Source: Candidatus Iainarchaeum sp. (GTDB taxonomy: Archaea > Iainarchaeota > Iainarchaeia > Iainarchaeales > UBA10219). Taken from it: a stretch of DNA of 64,000 nt. Position 1 is the stretch's first letter, and each line of letters opens with the position of its first letter. Positions 38,919 through 47,476 of the stretch are shown here, piece by piece. The notes beneath the pieces were generated by a model. It was not told the origin of the DNA and did not search any database. It worked only from the letters and a program-made list of their open reading frames with translations. The position numbers were made by a program, and so were the translations under genes. The stretch is from assembly GCA_018304425.1 (NCBI GenBank), contig JAGVWE010000002.1, positions 62,001 to 126,000 on the forward strand, in the 5' to 3' direction.

Positions 38919-39746
38919 ATGAACCGAGGACTCGTGGCCCAGCTGGTCTTGCTGTTCCTGGCCACGCAGGCCCTCGGCTTGTTCACGGCGGACTACCTCG
39001 TCCGCGAAGGCGTGCGCGCGACCCTCGTCACGGACAACCCCGAGGACGTGGAAAACAGCCTCGGCTTGTTCGCCTACATCCTGGGCTTCACCGCGGTCCT
39101 GCTCGTGCTCATCAAGTTCCTCAAAGACCAGTGGCTGTACTGGGTCTTCAAGTGCCTGGAAACCGCGGCCGTCTTCTTCGCCTCCCTCCTGGTCTTCAAC
39201 GCGTTCACGGACAGCCTGCTCATCCTCCTGGCCGCGGCCGCCCTCGTGGTCGCACGGCTCTTCTTCACGGCCAACCTCTGGCTGCGCAACCTGGCCACGG
39301 TGTTGTCCACGGCTGGCGCTGGCGCGCTCATCGGGGTATCGCTTGGCGTGTGGCCGGTCGCGGTATTGCTGGGCCTGTTATGCGTCTACGACTACGTGGC
39401 GGTGTTCAAGACCAAGCACATGGTGACCCTTGCGAAATCGGTTGCCTCGAAAAACCTTTCCTTCACCTACGCCTTGCCCACCAAGGAACACGTCTTCGAG
39501 TTGGGGGCAGGAGACATGGTGATGCCGTTGACGTTTGCGGCCAGCGCGTTGGCGGCCGCGAAGACCGCGCACGCCTTCCCCCTCTACTGGGTGCCATCGG
39601 CCGCCGTCCTGGTGGCTTCCCTGGCCGGGTTGCTGGCCACGCTCCTCTACGCCTCGAAGCGCGCCGGAAAACCCCTGCCCGCGCTGCCCCTCCAAGGCGC
39701 GCTCATGCTCGCGGCATGGGGCGCGACGAAGCTGGCGGGATTCTAA
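38919..39746 (+). CDS. Presenilin/SPP-type intramembrane aspartyl protease
   Basis: A 275-residue multi-pass protein with about eight to nine transmembrane segments. It carries the two catalytic motifs, YD (GLLCVYDYVAVFKTKH) and GxGD (LGAGDMVMPLTFAA), and the C-terminal PAL motif (KPLPALPLQGALML). These define the archaeal presenilin homologues that cleave substrates in the membrane. Its start and the slipin start are divergent with a shared AT-rich promoter (AATAAAAGG), suggesting joint control. Confidence 0.85.
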   Translation: MNRGLVAQLVLLFLATQALGLFTADYLVREGVRATLVTDNPEDVENSLGLFAYILGFTAVLLVLIKFLKDQWLYWVFKCLETAAVFFASLLVFNAFTDSLLILLAAAALVVARLFFTANLWLRNLATVLSTAGAGALIGVSLGVWPVAVLLGLLCVYDYVAVFKTKHMVTLAKSVASKNLSFTYALPTKEHVFELGAGDMVMPLTFAASALAAAKTAHAFPLYWVPSAAVLVASLAGLLATLLYASKRAGKPLPALPLQGALMLAAWGATKLAGF

Positions 39747-40348
39747 GACCGCTTGCGCACGTCGAAGGCGTCGGCGAGCGCCAGGGGGATGATTACCATA
39801 TAGTCGGGGGCCGCGGGCCGGCGGCCGGGCCGCCCCCTCATGATCCAGCGCCAAACGGCTTCCAGGTAGGCTTCTTGGGCTTGGGCCACGGCCTGCTCCA
39901 GGTGGACGGGCACTGTGGTTTTTCGCTCTACCCATTCCGGTTTCCACCGGATGCCCGGCGGCAAAAGAGGGGCTTCAGCCAAGGCCCTGCCCATGATGGC
40001 GGCCTGCCGGCGGATTTCCACGGAGTCGGTGAGGCCGGAGAACAACTGTTTTTTCGAGAAGGGGCCGGCGCGCACCAGGCCGGGCAATCGCCCTCCCAAT
40101 ATTTTTCGGGCCATGGCTTCGTTGGCGCTGGTGGCAAACGACCGGATGCCCTGGAAGAGCCGGTAGAGTTCGGCCTCGATTTCCCGCGGCTCTTCCCTCC
40201 CAGGCAGGCTGAAGAGGGCGCGGAAGGCGACCGCGGTGGGCGGCCAGACCCTCGACGGCCGCTTTTCCTCCGGCGGCGGAGGGGAGCGCGGCAGGTTTTG
40301 GAAGACTTGTCGGCGGGCTTTTCCTCTTCGAGCGCGGCGTCCCGGCAT
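39743..40348 (-). CDS. Hypothetical protein, mostly helical
   Basis: An unrecognised 201-residue protein. The first ~45 residues are Arg/Pro-rich (PGRRARRGKARRQVFQNLPR); the rest is helical (EAELYRLFQGIRSFATSANE; EQAVAQAQEAYLEAVWRWIM). No clear membrane span. The ATG at 40348 is preferred over 40354 because GAGGTG then lies 8 nt upstream. It follows the VTT-domain gene by 12 bp, probably one transcript, and overlaps the end of the presenilin gene tail-to-tail by 4 bp. A long open frame on the plus strand here lacks any family sequence. Confidence 0.55.
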   Translation of the reverse strand: MPGRRARRGKARRQVFQNLPRSPPPPEEKRPSRVWPPTAVAFRALFSLPGREEPREIEAELYRLFQGIRSFATSANEAMARKILGGRLPGLVRAGPFSKKQLFSGLTDSVEIRRQAAIMGRALAEAPLLPPGIRWKPEWVERKTTVPVHLEQAVAQAQEAYLEAVWRWIMRGRPGRRPAAPDYMVIIPLALADAFDVRKRS

Positions 40349-40360
40349 GTGCATTTCACC

Positions 40361-40975
40361 TCAGTGGAACCCCAACAATCCCTTGGCTGCTTCGAAGGCG
40401 GCGAAGCCGAACAACGAGTAGAGGACGTAGCGGATGGTCTTGCCGCCCCAGGCCGCGGCGAAGAACTTGACGGGGTTGAACTTGATTAAACCGGCTGCCA
40501 TGCCGATGACGTCGAAGGGGAAGGGGATTATCGCGATGAGGAAGATGAAGGGCATGCCGCGTTGCTCGATTTTTTTCGCGACCGCGTCGACTTTCCGGAT
40601 GTCAATTTCCTTGACGGCTTCCACGGCCTTGCGGCCCATGGCGCCGGCGAGGTAAGCCGTCATCTCGCCGATGGCGGCGCCGGTGCCGGAGACGAAGCCG
40701 ACGATGACGCGGTCGAGGAGGCTCTGGCTGGCCAGGCCGACCAGGGAGGGGTTTGCGCCGACCGCCACGACGATGACTTCCACGCCCAAGGGGAAGAGGA
40801 TGGTGGCGTTGGCGGCAATCGAGATGACGAACAAGCCCAGCAAGCCATAGGTGCGGATGAATGTTGAGGGGTTGAATTCGGCTTCCTGCAAGGCGAAGAA
40901 CAGCATGACCAAGAAGGCCAGCCCCAGCACGCCCAAGTAGAGCCACTGCGTTCGGGAAAGCTTCTTGCGCCGCAT
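40361..40975 (-). CDS. VTT/DedA-like membrane protein
   Basis: A 204-residue membrane protein of the SNARE-associated/VTT group (DedA, TVP38, TMEM41 relatives), thought to act as lipid scramblases or transporters. It shows ILFPLGVEVIVVAVGANPSL, FVSGTGAAIGEMTAYLAGAM (the family G-x-x-x-G and acidic residue) and the re-entrant PFIFLIAIIPFPFDVIGMAA, then GLIKFNPVKFFAAAWGGK. All key features are present. TATA GCCTTAAATCGG is 27 bp before ATG. Confidence 0.85.
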   Translation of the reverse strand: MRRKKLSRTQWLYLGVLGLAFLVMLFFALQEAEFNPSTFIRTYGLLGLFVISIAANATILFPLGVEVIVVAVGANPSLVGLASQSLLDRVIVGFVSGTGAAIGEMTAYLAGAMGRKAVEAVKEIDIRKVDAVAKKIEQRGMPFIFLIAIIPFPFDVIGMAAGLIKFNPVKFFAAAWGGKTIRYVLYSLFGFAAFEAAKGLLGFH

Positions 40976-41040
40976 AAAAGCCCTTGGCCAACCGATTTAA
41001 GGCGTTCTGATTTATTAACCTATTTGTGGGCAAATAAGGT

Positions 41041-41445
41041 ATGGAGTATAGCAGGATGCTGGAACGCGCGTACATGTCCTTGCCCAAGGAGAGCCTGACC
41101 AAGGAACGGTTCCAGATGCCGGCCGTGGACAGCATGATCCAGGGCAGCAAGACCCTGGTCCGCAACTTCGACCAGTTGTTGAAGGCCATGGAGCGGACCG
41201 AGGAACACGTGTGCAAGTTCCTGACCAAGGAATTCGGCACCGCGGTCTCGCCGGACAAGGGCAAGCTCGTGCTCAACGGAAAATTCGGCTTGATCCAGGT
41301 CACCCACGCCTTCGAGAGCTACTTGAAGCAGTACGTGTTGTGCCACGAGTGCGGCAAACCCGACACGCACATCATGGGCGAGCACGGCGTGAAAATGCTG
41401 AAGTGCCAGGCCTGCGGCGCCATGAGCCCGGTGCGGAAATTGTGA
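41041..41445 (+). CDS. eif2b: Translation initiation factor 2 subunit beta
   Basis: aIF2-beta is part of the aIF2 trimer that delivers initiator Met-tRNA. The 134-residue product has an alpha/beta core (FGTAVSPDKGKLVLNGKFGL) and a C-terminal zinc ribbon (CHECGKPDTHI and LKCQACGAMSPVRKL). Its N-terminal helix that binds aIF2-gamma is present (RMLERAYMSLP). TATA CTGATTTATTAACC lies 25-30 bp before ATG. The stop overlaps the next GTG. Confidence 0.95.
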   Translation: MEYSRMLERAYMSLPKESLTKERFQMPAVDSMIQGSKTLVRNFDQLLKAMERTEEHVCKFLTKEFGTAVSPDKGKLVLNGKFGLIQVTHAFESYLKQYVLCHECGKPDTHIMGEHGVKMLKCQACGAMSPVRKL

Positions 41446-41753
41446 AACGAGGCGAATGGGTGTACGCCAAACTCCATCGGACCCCGAACTCGGTCGTGCT
41501 CGCATGCTGTGGCAAGGAGTGGGTGGGAAAGGTCTTGGAAGACGAGCGGCATTTTTTCGAGGTGAAGGCCTCCTTTTACCAGGGCCAGTTGGTGGACGAG
41601 GCGGGCCTGGAAAAGCTCTTGCTCGAGGCAGACAACATAAACTTGTTCGGCGATAAACCCGTGCGCGTGGCCCTCGCGAAAGGGTTTATTAAGGAAAGCG
41701 ATGTAATTAGGGTGAAAGGGGTTCCCCACACGAATATCTTCAAGTTCAGGTGA
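41442..41753 (+). CDS. DUF424 family protein
   Basis: A 103-residue archaeal protein, starting at GTG overlapping the aIF2-beta stop (GTGA). It fits DUF424: VVLACCGKEWVGKVLEDE, FFEVKASFYQGQLVDEAGLE, NLFGDKPVRVALAKGFI and the closing VKGVPHTNIFKFR. In archaea this family is often beside aIF2-beta, so a role near translation initiation is suspected, but no function is known. Confidence 0.8.
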   Translation: MKRGEWVYAKLHRTPNSVVLACCGKEWVGKVLEDERHFFEVKASFYQGQLVDEAGLEKLLLEADNINLFGDKPVRVALAKGFIKESDVIRVKGVPHTNIFKFR

Positions 41754-41757
41754 CTGT

Positions 41758-42090
41758 TTGAGCAAGAAAGAAGAAGTGGCGATGGAGCAGAAGCGGCAGG
41801 AAGAAATCCGGAAAATCCGGTTGCCAAAGAGGGATACCCTCGAACAATTCGGTTTGATCACGCAACTGGTGGGCGGCTTCCACATCAAAGCGCTCTGCGA
41901 GGACGGGCAGGAAAGGATTTGCCGCATCCCCGGCAAGATGAAGAAACGAATCTGGATGCGGTTGAACGACATCGTTATTTTGAAGCTATGGGACTTCCAA
42001 CCCATCAAGGCCGACATCGTGTGGCGGTTCACGGAAGTCCAGGCCCACCACCTCAAGAACAAGGGCTACCTCCAGAAACTGCCCTACTGA
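41758..42090 (+). CDS. eif1a: Translation initiation factor 1A
   Basis: aIF1A occupies the ribosomal A site during initiation. The 110-residue product has the S1-like OB fold: EQFGLITQLVGGFHIKALCE, RICRIPGKMKKRIWMRLNDI, VILKLWDFQPIKADIVWRF. Start is TTG at 41758 with AGGTGA 5-6 nt upstream, inside the previous gene's end. Part of the aIF2-beta/DUF424/aIF1A operon. Confidence 0.95.
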   Translation: MSKKEEVAMEQKRQEEIRKIRLPKRDTLEQFGLITQLVGGFHIKALCEDGQERICRIPGKMKKRIWMRLNDIVILKLWDFQPIKADIVWRFTEVQAHHLKNKGYLQKLPY

Positions 42091-42099
42091 GGCGGCCGC

Positions 42100-42984
42100 A
42101 TGTGGTGGGCGATTTTATCGGTTGCGGCATCTTTTTGCTGGGCGCTGGCCAACGTCAACGACAAGTTTATCTTATCGCATTGGGTGAAGAAGCCCATCGT
42201 CAACGTGCTGGCCGTGGGCTTGACGAGCCTCCTGGCCAGCGTGGTCGTGTACTTCACGCAACCCCTTGGCGCGCTCACCTGGTTCCAGTTGGCGGTGGCG
42301 ATAGTGGCGGGAACCGCGTACATTGCCACCAACCTCTTATACTTTGAAGCCGTCAAGCGCGAGGAAATCTCGCGCGTCGTGCCCGTGCTCTACCTATACC
42401 CTCTGTTCGTCGCGGGCCTGGCCGCCTTCTTTCTCGGCGAGGTTTTCCTGCCAGCCAAGTACGTCGGCGTTTTCCTCCTGGTGGCGGGTGCCATCCTGGT
42501 GGCCAAGAAAAAGAGGTTCCGCTTGAAGTCGAAGAAGGCAATCGCCTTCGCGGTGCTGGCCGCAATGGCTTCCGCCGTGGACGTGGTGTCCGTCAAGTAC
42601 CTGCTGGGCTACGCCGACTACTGGACGGTGTTCTTCTACGCCAGCCTCGGGGGGCTGCCCCTCTTGTTGCCCTTGCTGGTATGGCACGGCCACAAGCTCG
42701 CACGCACGGTTAGGACGCGGGGCGCGAAAATCGTGGTGGGCCTGGGGGCCAGCAACGCCCTCAACACCCTGGCCACCCTCCTGTTCATTGCGGCCACCAG
42801 TTCAGGCTATGCCACGCTCACCAGCGCGCTGGGCTCGGTGCAGCCCCTCTTCACGCTGTTGCTGGGGGTGGGCCTGGCCAGGCTGTGGCCCGGCGCGATA
42901 CGGGAAAACCTGGACCACAGCATCCTCCGCCAAAAGTTTTTGGCGGTGTGCCTCGTGATCGCGGGCGTGGTGCTGATTACGTAA
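42100..42984 (+). CDS. EamA/DMT-superfamily transporter
   Basis: A 294-residue protein with ten transmembrane segments in two EamA halves. Half one includes SVAASFCWALANVNDKFILS and ATNLLYFEAVKREEISRVVP; half two includes AVLAAMASAVDVVSVKYLLG and LFIAATSSGYATLTSALGSV. Such proteins export metabolites or amino acids. It follows aIF1A by 9 bp and may be read through from that operon. The substrate is unknown. Confidence 0.85.
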   Translation: MWWAILSVAASFCWALANVNDKFILSHWVKKPIVNVLAVGLTSLLASVVVYFTQPLGALTWFQLAVAIVAGTAYIATNLLYFEAVKREEISRVVPVLYLYPLFVAGLAAFFLGEVFLPAKYVGVFLLVAGAILVAKKKRFRLKSKKAIAFAVLAAMASAVDVVSVKYLLGYADYWTVFFYASLGGLPLLLPLLVWHGHKLARTVRTRGAKIVVGLGASNALNTLATLLFIAATSSGYATLTSALGSVQPLFTLLLGVGLARLWPGAIRENLDHSILRQKFLAVCLVIAGVVLIT

Positions 42985-43019
42985 AAGGGGTTAAATAGGG
43001 GTTTGGAGTAATTCTAGGT

Positions 43020-43826
43020 ATGGCCGACGAGAAAATCAACGTCTACCGGTTTATCAAGGACGAGGACCTGCGGAAGACGTTCGCCAAGGTGTTCGACCAG
43101 AACACCATCATGGCGTGCCACAAGCTGTCCACGAAGGGCTTGTTTGACGTCGTCGAATACCTCATCAACGTGGGCAAGGAAGCCCACGTGTTCCGCGCCC
43201 GCGACTCGTCCGGGAACTTCCGCGCCGTGAAAATCTACAAGACGGAGACCAGCGACTTCAAGCACATGGACAAGTACCTGGTCGGGGACGAGCGGTTCAG
43301 GGACGTGCGCCGCGACAAGCGCGACATCGTGTTCGCGTGGACGCGCAAGGAACACAACAACCTGGACCTGATGGCAAAGGCCGGGGTCCGCGTGCCGCTG
43401 CCCTATGGCTTCCACGAAAACCTCCTGGTCATGGAGTTCATCGGCCGCGAGGGAGTTGCCGCGAAGACGCTGTTCGCGGGCGGGTGCAGGGATTACGAGA
43501 AGGCGTATGAAACCGTGGTGGACTGGATGGCGCGACTCTACTTCAAGGCCAACCTCATCCACGCGGACTTGAGCGAGTACAACGTCCTCGTCAACGTGGA
43601 CGCGAGGGACCGGGAAGAACTGGTGCTCATCGACTGCGGCCAATCGGTTTTGGCCTCGCATCCCATGGCCCAGGAATTCTTCGAACGCGACGTCAGGAAC
43701 GTGGCCAAGTACTTCCAGAAGCAGGGCGTGGACACTGACTATGCGAGGGCCTATGCGGCGGTCAAGGCGTTGAAGGCCAAGTATGCCGCTGCCGCGCCGG
43801 CGCGGGGCGGCAAGGGCAAAAAATAG
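43020..43826 (+). CDS. rio1: RIO1-type serine/threonine kinase
   Basis: RIO kinases act in small-subunit maturation. The 268-residue product has the RIO1 pattern: DVVEYLINVGKEAHVFRARD (the P-loop-like segment), AVKIYKTET (Lys), the catalytic loop NLIHADLSEYNVLV and the metal-binding LVLIDCGQSVLASHP. Ends in a basic tail GGKGKK. TATA GGTTAAATAGG is 27 bp before ATG. The next genes, Dim2-like and topoisomerase VI, follow it in many archaea. Confidence 0.94.
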   Translation: MADEKINVYRFIKDEDLRKTFAKVFDQNTIMACHKLSTKGLFDVVEYLINVGKEAHVFRARDSSGNFRAVKIYKTETSDFKHMDKYLVGDERFRDVRRDKRDIVFAWTRKEHNNLDLMAKAGVRVPLPYGFHENLLVMEFIGREGVAAKTLFAGGCRDYEKAYETVVDWMARLYFKANLIHADLSEYNVLVNVDARDREELVLIDCGQSVLASHPMAQEFFERDVRNVAKYFQKQGVDTDYARAYAAVKALKAKYAAAAPARGGKGKK

Positions 43827-43934
43827 GCTGTTTCTGCCAATGGCGGGCGTAAAAGGCCTGCATTGGCTGGGCGGGCGAACGTTCCCTTTATATATATTAC
43901 ACACTTTAACTTTAGCTGAAGAGAGGGGCATGGA

Positions 43935-44465
43935 ATGCAAGTCGAGTATTTGAAGGTGCCCCAGGACCGCATCGCTGTTTTGATTGGTCCCAAGGGCCAC
44001 ACCAAGAAGGAAATCGAGCGTAAGTGCAAGGTCAAGCTCTCGGTGGACAGCGAGTCGGGGGAAGCCGAGATTTCGGCCAAGGAAGACGGCTTCGGGGCCC
44101 ACAAGGCCGCGAGCGTCGTGAAGGCCTTGGCGCGGGGTTTCAGTCCCGGGCACGCGTTCCGCCTCTTCAGCGACGAGTATTACTTGGAGGTCATCGAGTT
44201 GCCGGATCTCCTCGGGAAGTCCTCAAAGGCCCAGCAGCAGAAAAAGGGAAGAGTGATTGGAGCGTCGGGGAGGGCCCGCGAGGAAATCGAGAAGCGCACG
44301 GGGGCCTCTGTCTCCGTGTACGGGAAGACCATTTGCATCATCGGCCGACAGGAAGAAGTCGAGCGCGCGCGCAACGCCGTCGAAATGCTGTTGGAGGGCG
44401 CAAACCACGAAACCGTGTTCGACCGCCTGAAGAAGGAAATGAGGGTCAGCAAATTCGAGTTATGA
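43935..44465 (+). CDS. KH-domain rRNA-processing protein (Dim2/Pno1-like)
   Basis: Archaeal Dim2 binds the 3' end of 16S rRNA and works with Nob1 and Rio kinases. The 176-residue product has two KH domains: first with GxxG loop VLIGPKGHTKKEIERKC, second with VIGASGRAREEIEKRTGASV; between them is HAFRLFSDEYYLEVIELPD. ATG at 43935 has GAGAGGGG upstream and a strong TATA (CTTTATATATATT, about 43888-43900). Confidence 0.92.
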   Translation: MQVEYLKVPQDRIAVLIGPKGHTKKEIERKCKVKLSVDSESGEAEISAKEDGFGAHKAASVVKALARGFSPGHAFRLFSDEYYLEVIELPDLLGKSSKAQQQKKGRVIGASGRAREEIEKRTGASVSVYGKTICIIGRQEEVERARNAVEMLLEGANHETVFDRLKKEMRVSKFEL

Positions 44466-44484
44466 TTGCAACGGGGAAACTGGA

Positions 44485-46314
44485 ATGGCCAAAGAAGAAA
44501 AAAAGGGGAAAGCGGCGGACGAAGCCATCACCGAAGAGGAAGCAGTTGTCCCGCAGGCGGCGGCCAAGGCGGGGGCGGCACCCGACGCCAAGGCGGGCCT
44601 GACCGCGGAGGACCTGGCCAAGGAGTTCAAGGAGCACTCGGTGGCGGAGTTCTTCAAGAAAAACAAGCAGATGATCGGCTTCGTGGGAAAAATCAGGACG
44701 CTGACCACGATCGTCCACGAGTACGTGACCAATTCCCTGGATGCCTGCGAGGAAGCGCGGATTCTGCCGGACATCGAGGTGCAGTTGACGGAGTTGGGCA
44801 ACGAGTTCTATGAGGTAACGGTGAAGGACAACGGCCCGGGGTTGACCAATGAGACCGTTGGAAAGGCCTTGGGCCAGCTCCTGGCGGGAACCAAGTTCCA
44901 CCGGATGGTGCAGATGCGGGGCCAGCAGGGGATTGGAGCCAGCGGCTGCACGATGCTCTCGCAGACCACCACGGGCAAGGCCACGAAAGTCATCACCGGC
45001 ACGGGCAATGGCAAGCCCCTGCAAGCCGAAATCATGATTGACCCCAAGAAAAACGAGCCCAAGGTCATGAACTTGAAGGAACTCGGCCGGGAGTTCAAGG
45101 GCACGGTCATCAAGGCCCAGTTCAAGGACGTCAAGTACATCAACTCCGAGCAGAGCCCCATGGAGTATCTTAGGAGGACGGCCATCTCGAACCCGCACGC
45201 GCGCATCAAGTTCATCGAGCCCTCGGGGCAGGTGACGATTTTCGAGCGCAGCCTGAAGTACATCCCGGAGCGGCCCGTGGAAGTCAAGCCCCACCCCAAG
45301 GGGGTCACGGTGGACGAACTGCTCACGCTCGCCAAGTACACGGAGGCAAGGAAGGTCGGGAGCTTTTTGAAGAACGAGTTCGACCGGATGGGCGACAAGT
45401 CGGTCGAGGAAATCGCGAAAAAGATTTCGTTTGACGTCAACAAGGACCCGCGGAAGCTGACGTGGGAGGAGTCCGAGGAAATCATCAAGCGCTTCAAGGA
45501 AATGGATTTCATTGCCCCGCGCACGGACGGCCTGCGCGCCATCGGCGAGGAACGCATCCGGAAGAGCCTGGAAAGCATTGTCCAGCCCGAGTTCATTTCG
45601 ACGGTGACGCGGAAGCCCCAGGTGTATTCGGGGGGCTACGCGTTCCAGGTCGAGGTCGCGGTGGCGTATGGCGGGAACGCGGGCCGGATGGCCGTGCAGG
45701 AGGACGGGGCGGAGGTCCGGAAGATGGAAGTCATGCGGTTCGCGAACCGTGCGCCCTTGCTGTTTGACGGGGGCTCGTGTGCGACGACCAAGGCCATCGA
45801 GTCCCTGGACTGGAAGCGGTACGGCATCAAGGACATGGAGAACACGCCTTTGACGGTGTTCGTCAACCTGTTGTCGGTGCACATCCCCTATACTTCGGCG
45901 GGCAAGCAGGCCATTGCCGAGGAACCCGAGGTCGTGGAGGAAATCCGGCTGGCCCTCATGGAGTCGCTGCGGAAGACGGGCAGGTACATCATCACCAAGC
46001 GCAAGGAAGCCGAGAAGCAGTTGAAGCGCGAGATGTTCTTGAAGTACATCCCCGAGGTCGCGACCGCGTTGAGCCAGATAACCAGGGAAGACAAGAAGAA
46101 CCTGGAAAAGAACCTGGAAAAACTGGTATTGGACAAGTTGAAGTTGGAGGAAGCCATCGAGGCCGAGAAGCTCAAGAAAGACCATGAAGCCATCGAAGCC
46201 GAAATCGAGGGGAGAACCGAGGTGGCGGAAGAAGAGCGCATCGAGGGCGGTGGCGGAATCAAGACCCGGAAGGCCCGGAAACCCGTGGCGGCCAGGAAGG
46301 CGGGGGAAAAGTAG
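44485..46314 (+). CDS. top6B: DNA topoisomerase VI subunit B
   Basis: ATPase subunit of the type IIB topoisomerase. The 609-residue product starts with a 40-residue Ala/Glu-rich extension, then the GHKL ATPase: FVGKIRTLTTIVHEYVTNSL, DACEEARILP, VKDNGPGLTNETVG, MRGQQGIGASGCTMLSQTT; next the H2TH region, and the transducer with FEFxxKL-type segments. The tail is coiled and basic. It lies directly before subunit A. Confidence 0.96.
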   Translation: MAKEEKKGKAADEAITEEEAVVPQAAAKAGAAPDAKAGLTAEDLAKEFKEHSVAEFFKKNKQMIGFVGKIRTLTTIVHEYVTNSLDACEEARILPDIEVQLTELGNEFYEVTVKDNGPGLTNETVGKALGQLLAGTKFHRMVQMRGQQGIGASGCTMLSQTTTGKATKVITGTGNGKPLQAEIMIDPKKNEPKVMNLKELGREFKGTVIKAQFKDVKYINSEQSPMEYLRRTAISNPHARIKFIEPSGQVTIFERSLKYIPERPVEVKPHPKGVTVDELLTLAKYTEARKVGSFLKNEFDRMGDKSVEEIAKKISFDVNKDPRKLTWEESEEIIKRFKEMDFIAPRTDGLRAIGEERIRKSLESIVQPEFISTVTRKPQVYSGGYAFQVEVAVAYGGNAGRMAVQEDGAEVRKMEVMRFANRAPLLFDGGSCATTKAIESLDWKRYGIKDMENTPLTVFVNLLSVHIPYTSAGKQAIAEEPEVVEEIRLALMESLRKTGRYIITKRKEAEKQLKREMFLKYIPEVATALSQITREDKKNLEKNLEKLVLDKLKLEEAIEAEKLKKDHEAIEAEIEGRTEVAEEERIEGGGGIKTRKARKPVAARKAGEK

Positions 46315-46324
46315 GTGAACGCTT

Positions 46325-47467
46325 ATGGCAGACAAGAATAAAGTGAAAGTCAGGGTCTCGGAAAGGGAAAAGGAGAAGCCCAAAGACATAGCCAAGAAAA
46401 TCAAGGGCCTCGCGGAAGGCGTGGTCCAGGAGATAAAGAAGCACAAGGACCCCACCTTCATCACCATGCAGCGGGGCAAGGGCAACGTCGAATTCGATGA
46501 AGCACAGGGCTTCATCGTGTTGGGCGAGAAGAGCACGACCCGGAACTTCCTCAACATCGGGCACGCCCGGAAGTTCATGCAGACCATGATGGTGATGGCG
46601 AAGAGCCACAACTACTTGAACGAGAACAAGACGGCCTCCATCCGTGAGATTTACTACGAATTGAAGCACACCCTGGGAACGACCAAGGAAAACACCTTCG
46701 AAGAGCAAAGCGAGTCGGATGCCTGCATCGTTGACCTCGAACACGCGATTGACTCTATCCGGGAAAAGCTGAACCTGCACGCGAACCCCAAGGGCACGCT
46801 TTACGGGGACATCACGCTGAAGGACCGGATGCACAACAACGACACCTTCAACGCGGCCAAGCTGGGAAGGGGTGGCTGGAGCATCATGTCGCGCCTGGAA
46901 CCCGACGAAATCGAGATTGTTTCCTGCAAGGCCGACTACGTGCTGGTCATCGAGACCGAGGCCATGTTCGAGCGGCTCATCGAGGAAGGCTTTGCCAAGA
47001 AGCACAAGGCCATCCTCATTGGAACAGGAGGACAGGCGGCGAGGGGGACGCGGAGGCTGGTGCACCGGCTGCACACCGAGGAAAAGCTGCCCGTGTATGT
47101 TTTCACCGATGGTGACCCTTACGGCTGGTACATTTACTCGGTCATCAAGCAGGGTTCCATGGCTTTGGCCGCGCACTCCGAGTTCCTGGCGTGCCCGAAC
47201 GCGAAGTACATCGGCATGACGTTGGAGGACGTTGACGACTACAAGTTGCAGGACGTCACGGAAAAGATGAAGGACGGCGACATCAAGCGGGCCAAGGAAA
47301 TGCTTGACTATCCCTGGTTCCAGAACAAGCCCTGGCAGAACGAGTTGAAGATGGCGCTGGACCGGAAGATCAGGATCGAACAGCAAGCCCTGGCGCATAG
47401 GTCGCTTGACTTCGTGGCCAAGGAATACCTGCCGAAAAAGATAAAGAACGAAGTGTTCCTCCCGTGA
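46325..47467 (+). CDS. top6A: DNA topoisomerase VI subunit A
   Basis: DNA-cleaving subunit, homologue of Spo11. The 380-residue product has the CAP domain with the catalytic tyrosine in SIREIYYELKHTLG (about residue 105-118) and a Toprim domain with YVLVIETEAMFERLIEEGF and VYVFTDGDPYGWYIYSVIK, which bind Mg. The expected C-terminal segment LDRKIRIEQQALAHRSLDFV is present. GGTGA precedes ATG by 6 nt. Confidence 0.97.
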   Translation: MADKNKVKVRVSEREKEKPKDIAKKIKGLAEGVVQEIKKHKDPTFITMQRGKGNVEFDEAQGFIVLGEKSTTRNFLNIGHARKFMQTMMVMAKSHNYLNENKTASIREIYYELKHTLGTTKENTFEEQSESDACIVDLEHAIDSIREKLNLHANPKGTLYGDITLKDRMHNNDTFNAAKLGRGGWSIMSRLEPDEIEIVSCKADYVLVIETEAMFERLIEEGFAKKHKAILIGTGGQAARGTRRLVHRLHTEEKLPVYVFTDGDPYGWYIYSVIKQGSMALAAHSEFLACPNAKYIGMTLEDVDDYKLQDVTEKMKDGDIKRAKEMLDYPWFQNKPWQNELKMALDRKIRIEQQALAHRSLDFVAKEYLPKKIKNEVFLP

Positions 47468-47476
47468 TGCGGGGAA

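Noticed and set aside
38906-40489. 527-codon plus-strand open frame across two genes
   Set aside because: Low-complexity Arg/Gly/Pro product, while presenilin motifs and a helical protein lie in the other frames.
44446-46611. 721-codon minus-strand open frame
   Set aside because: Antisense to topoisomerase VI B, which has clear family motifs; the antisense product has none.
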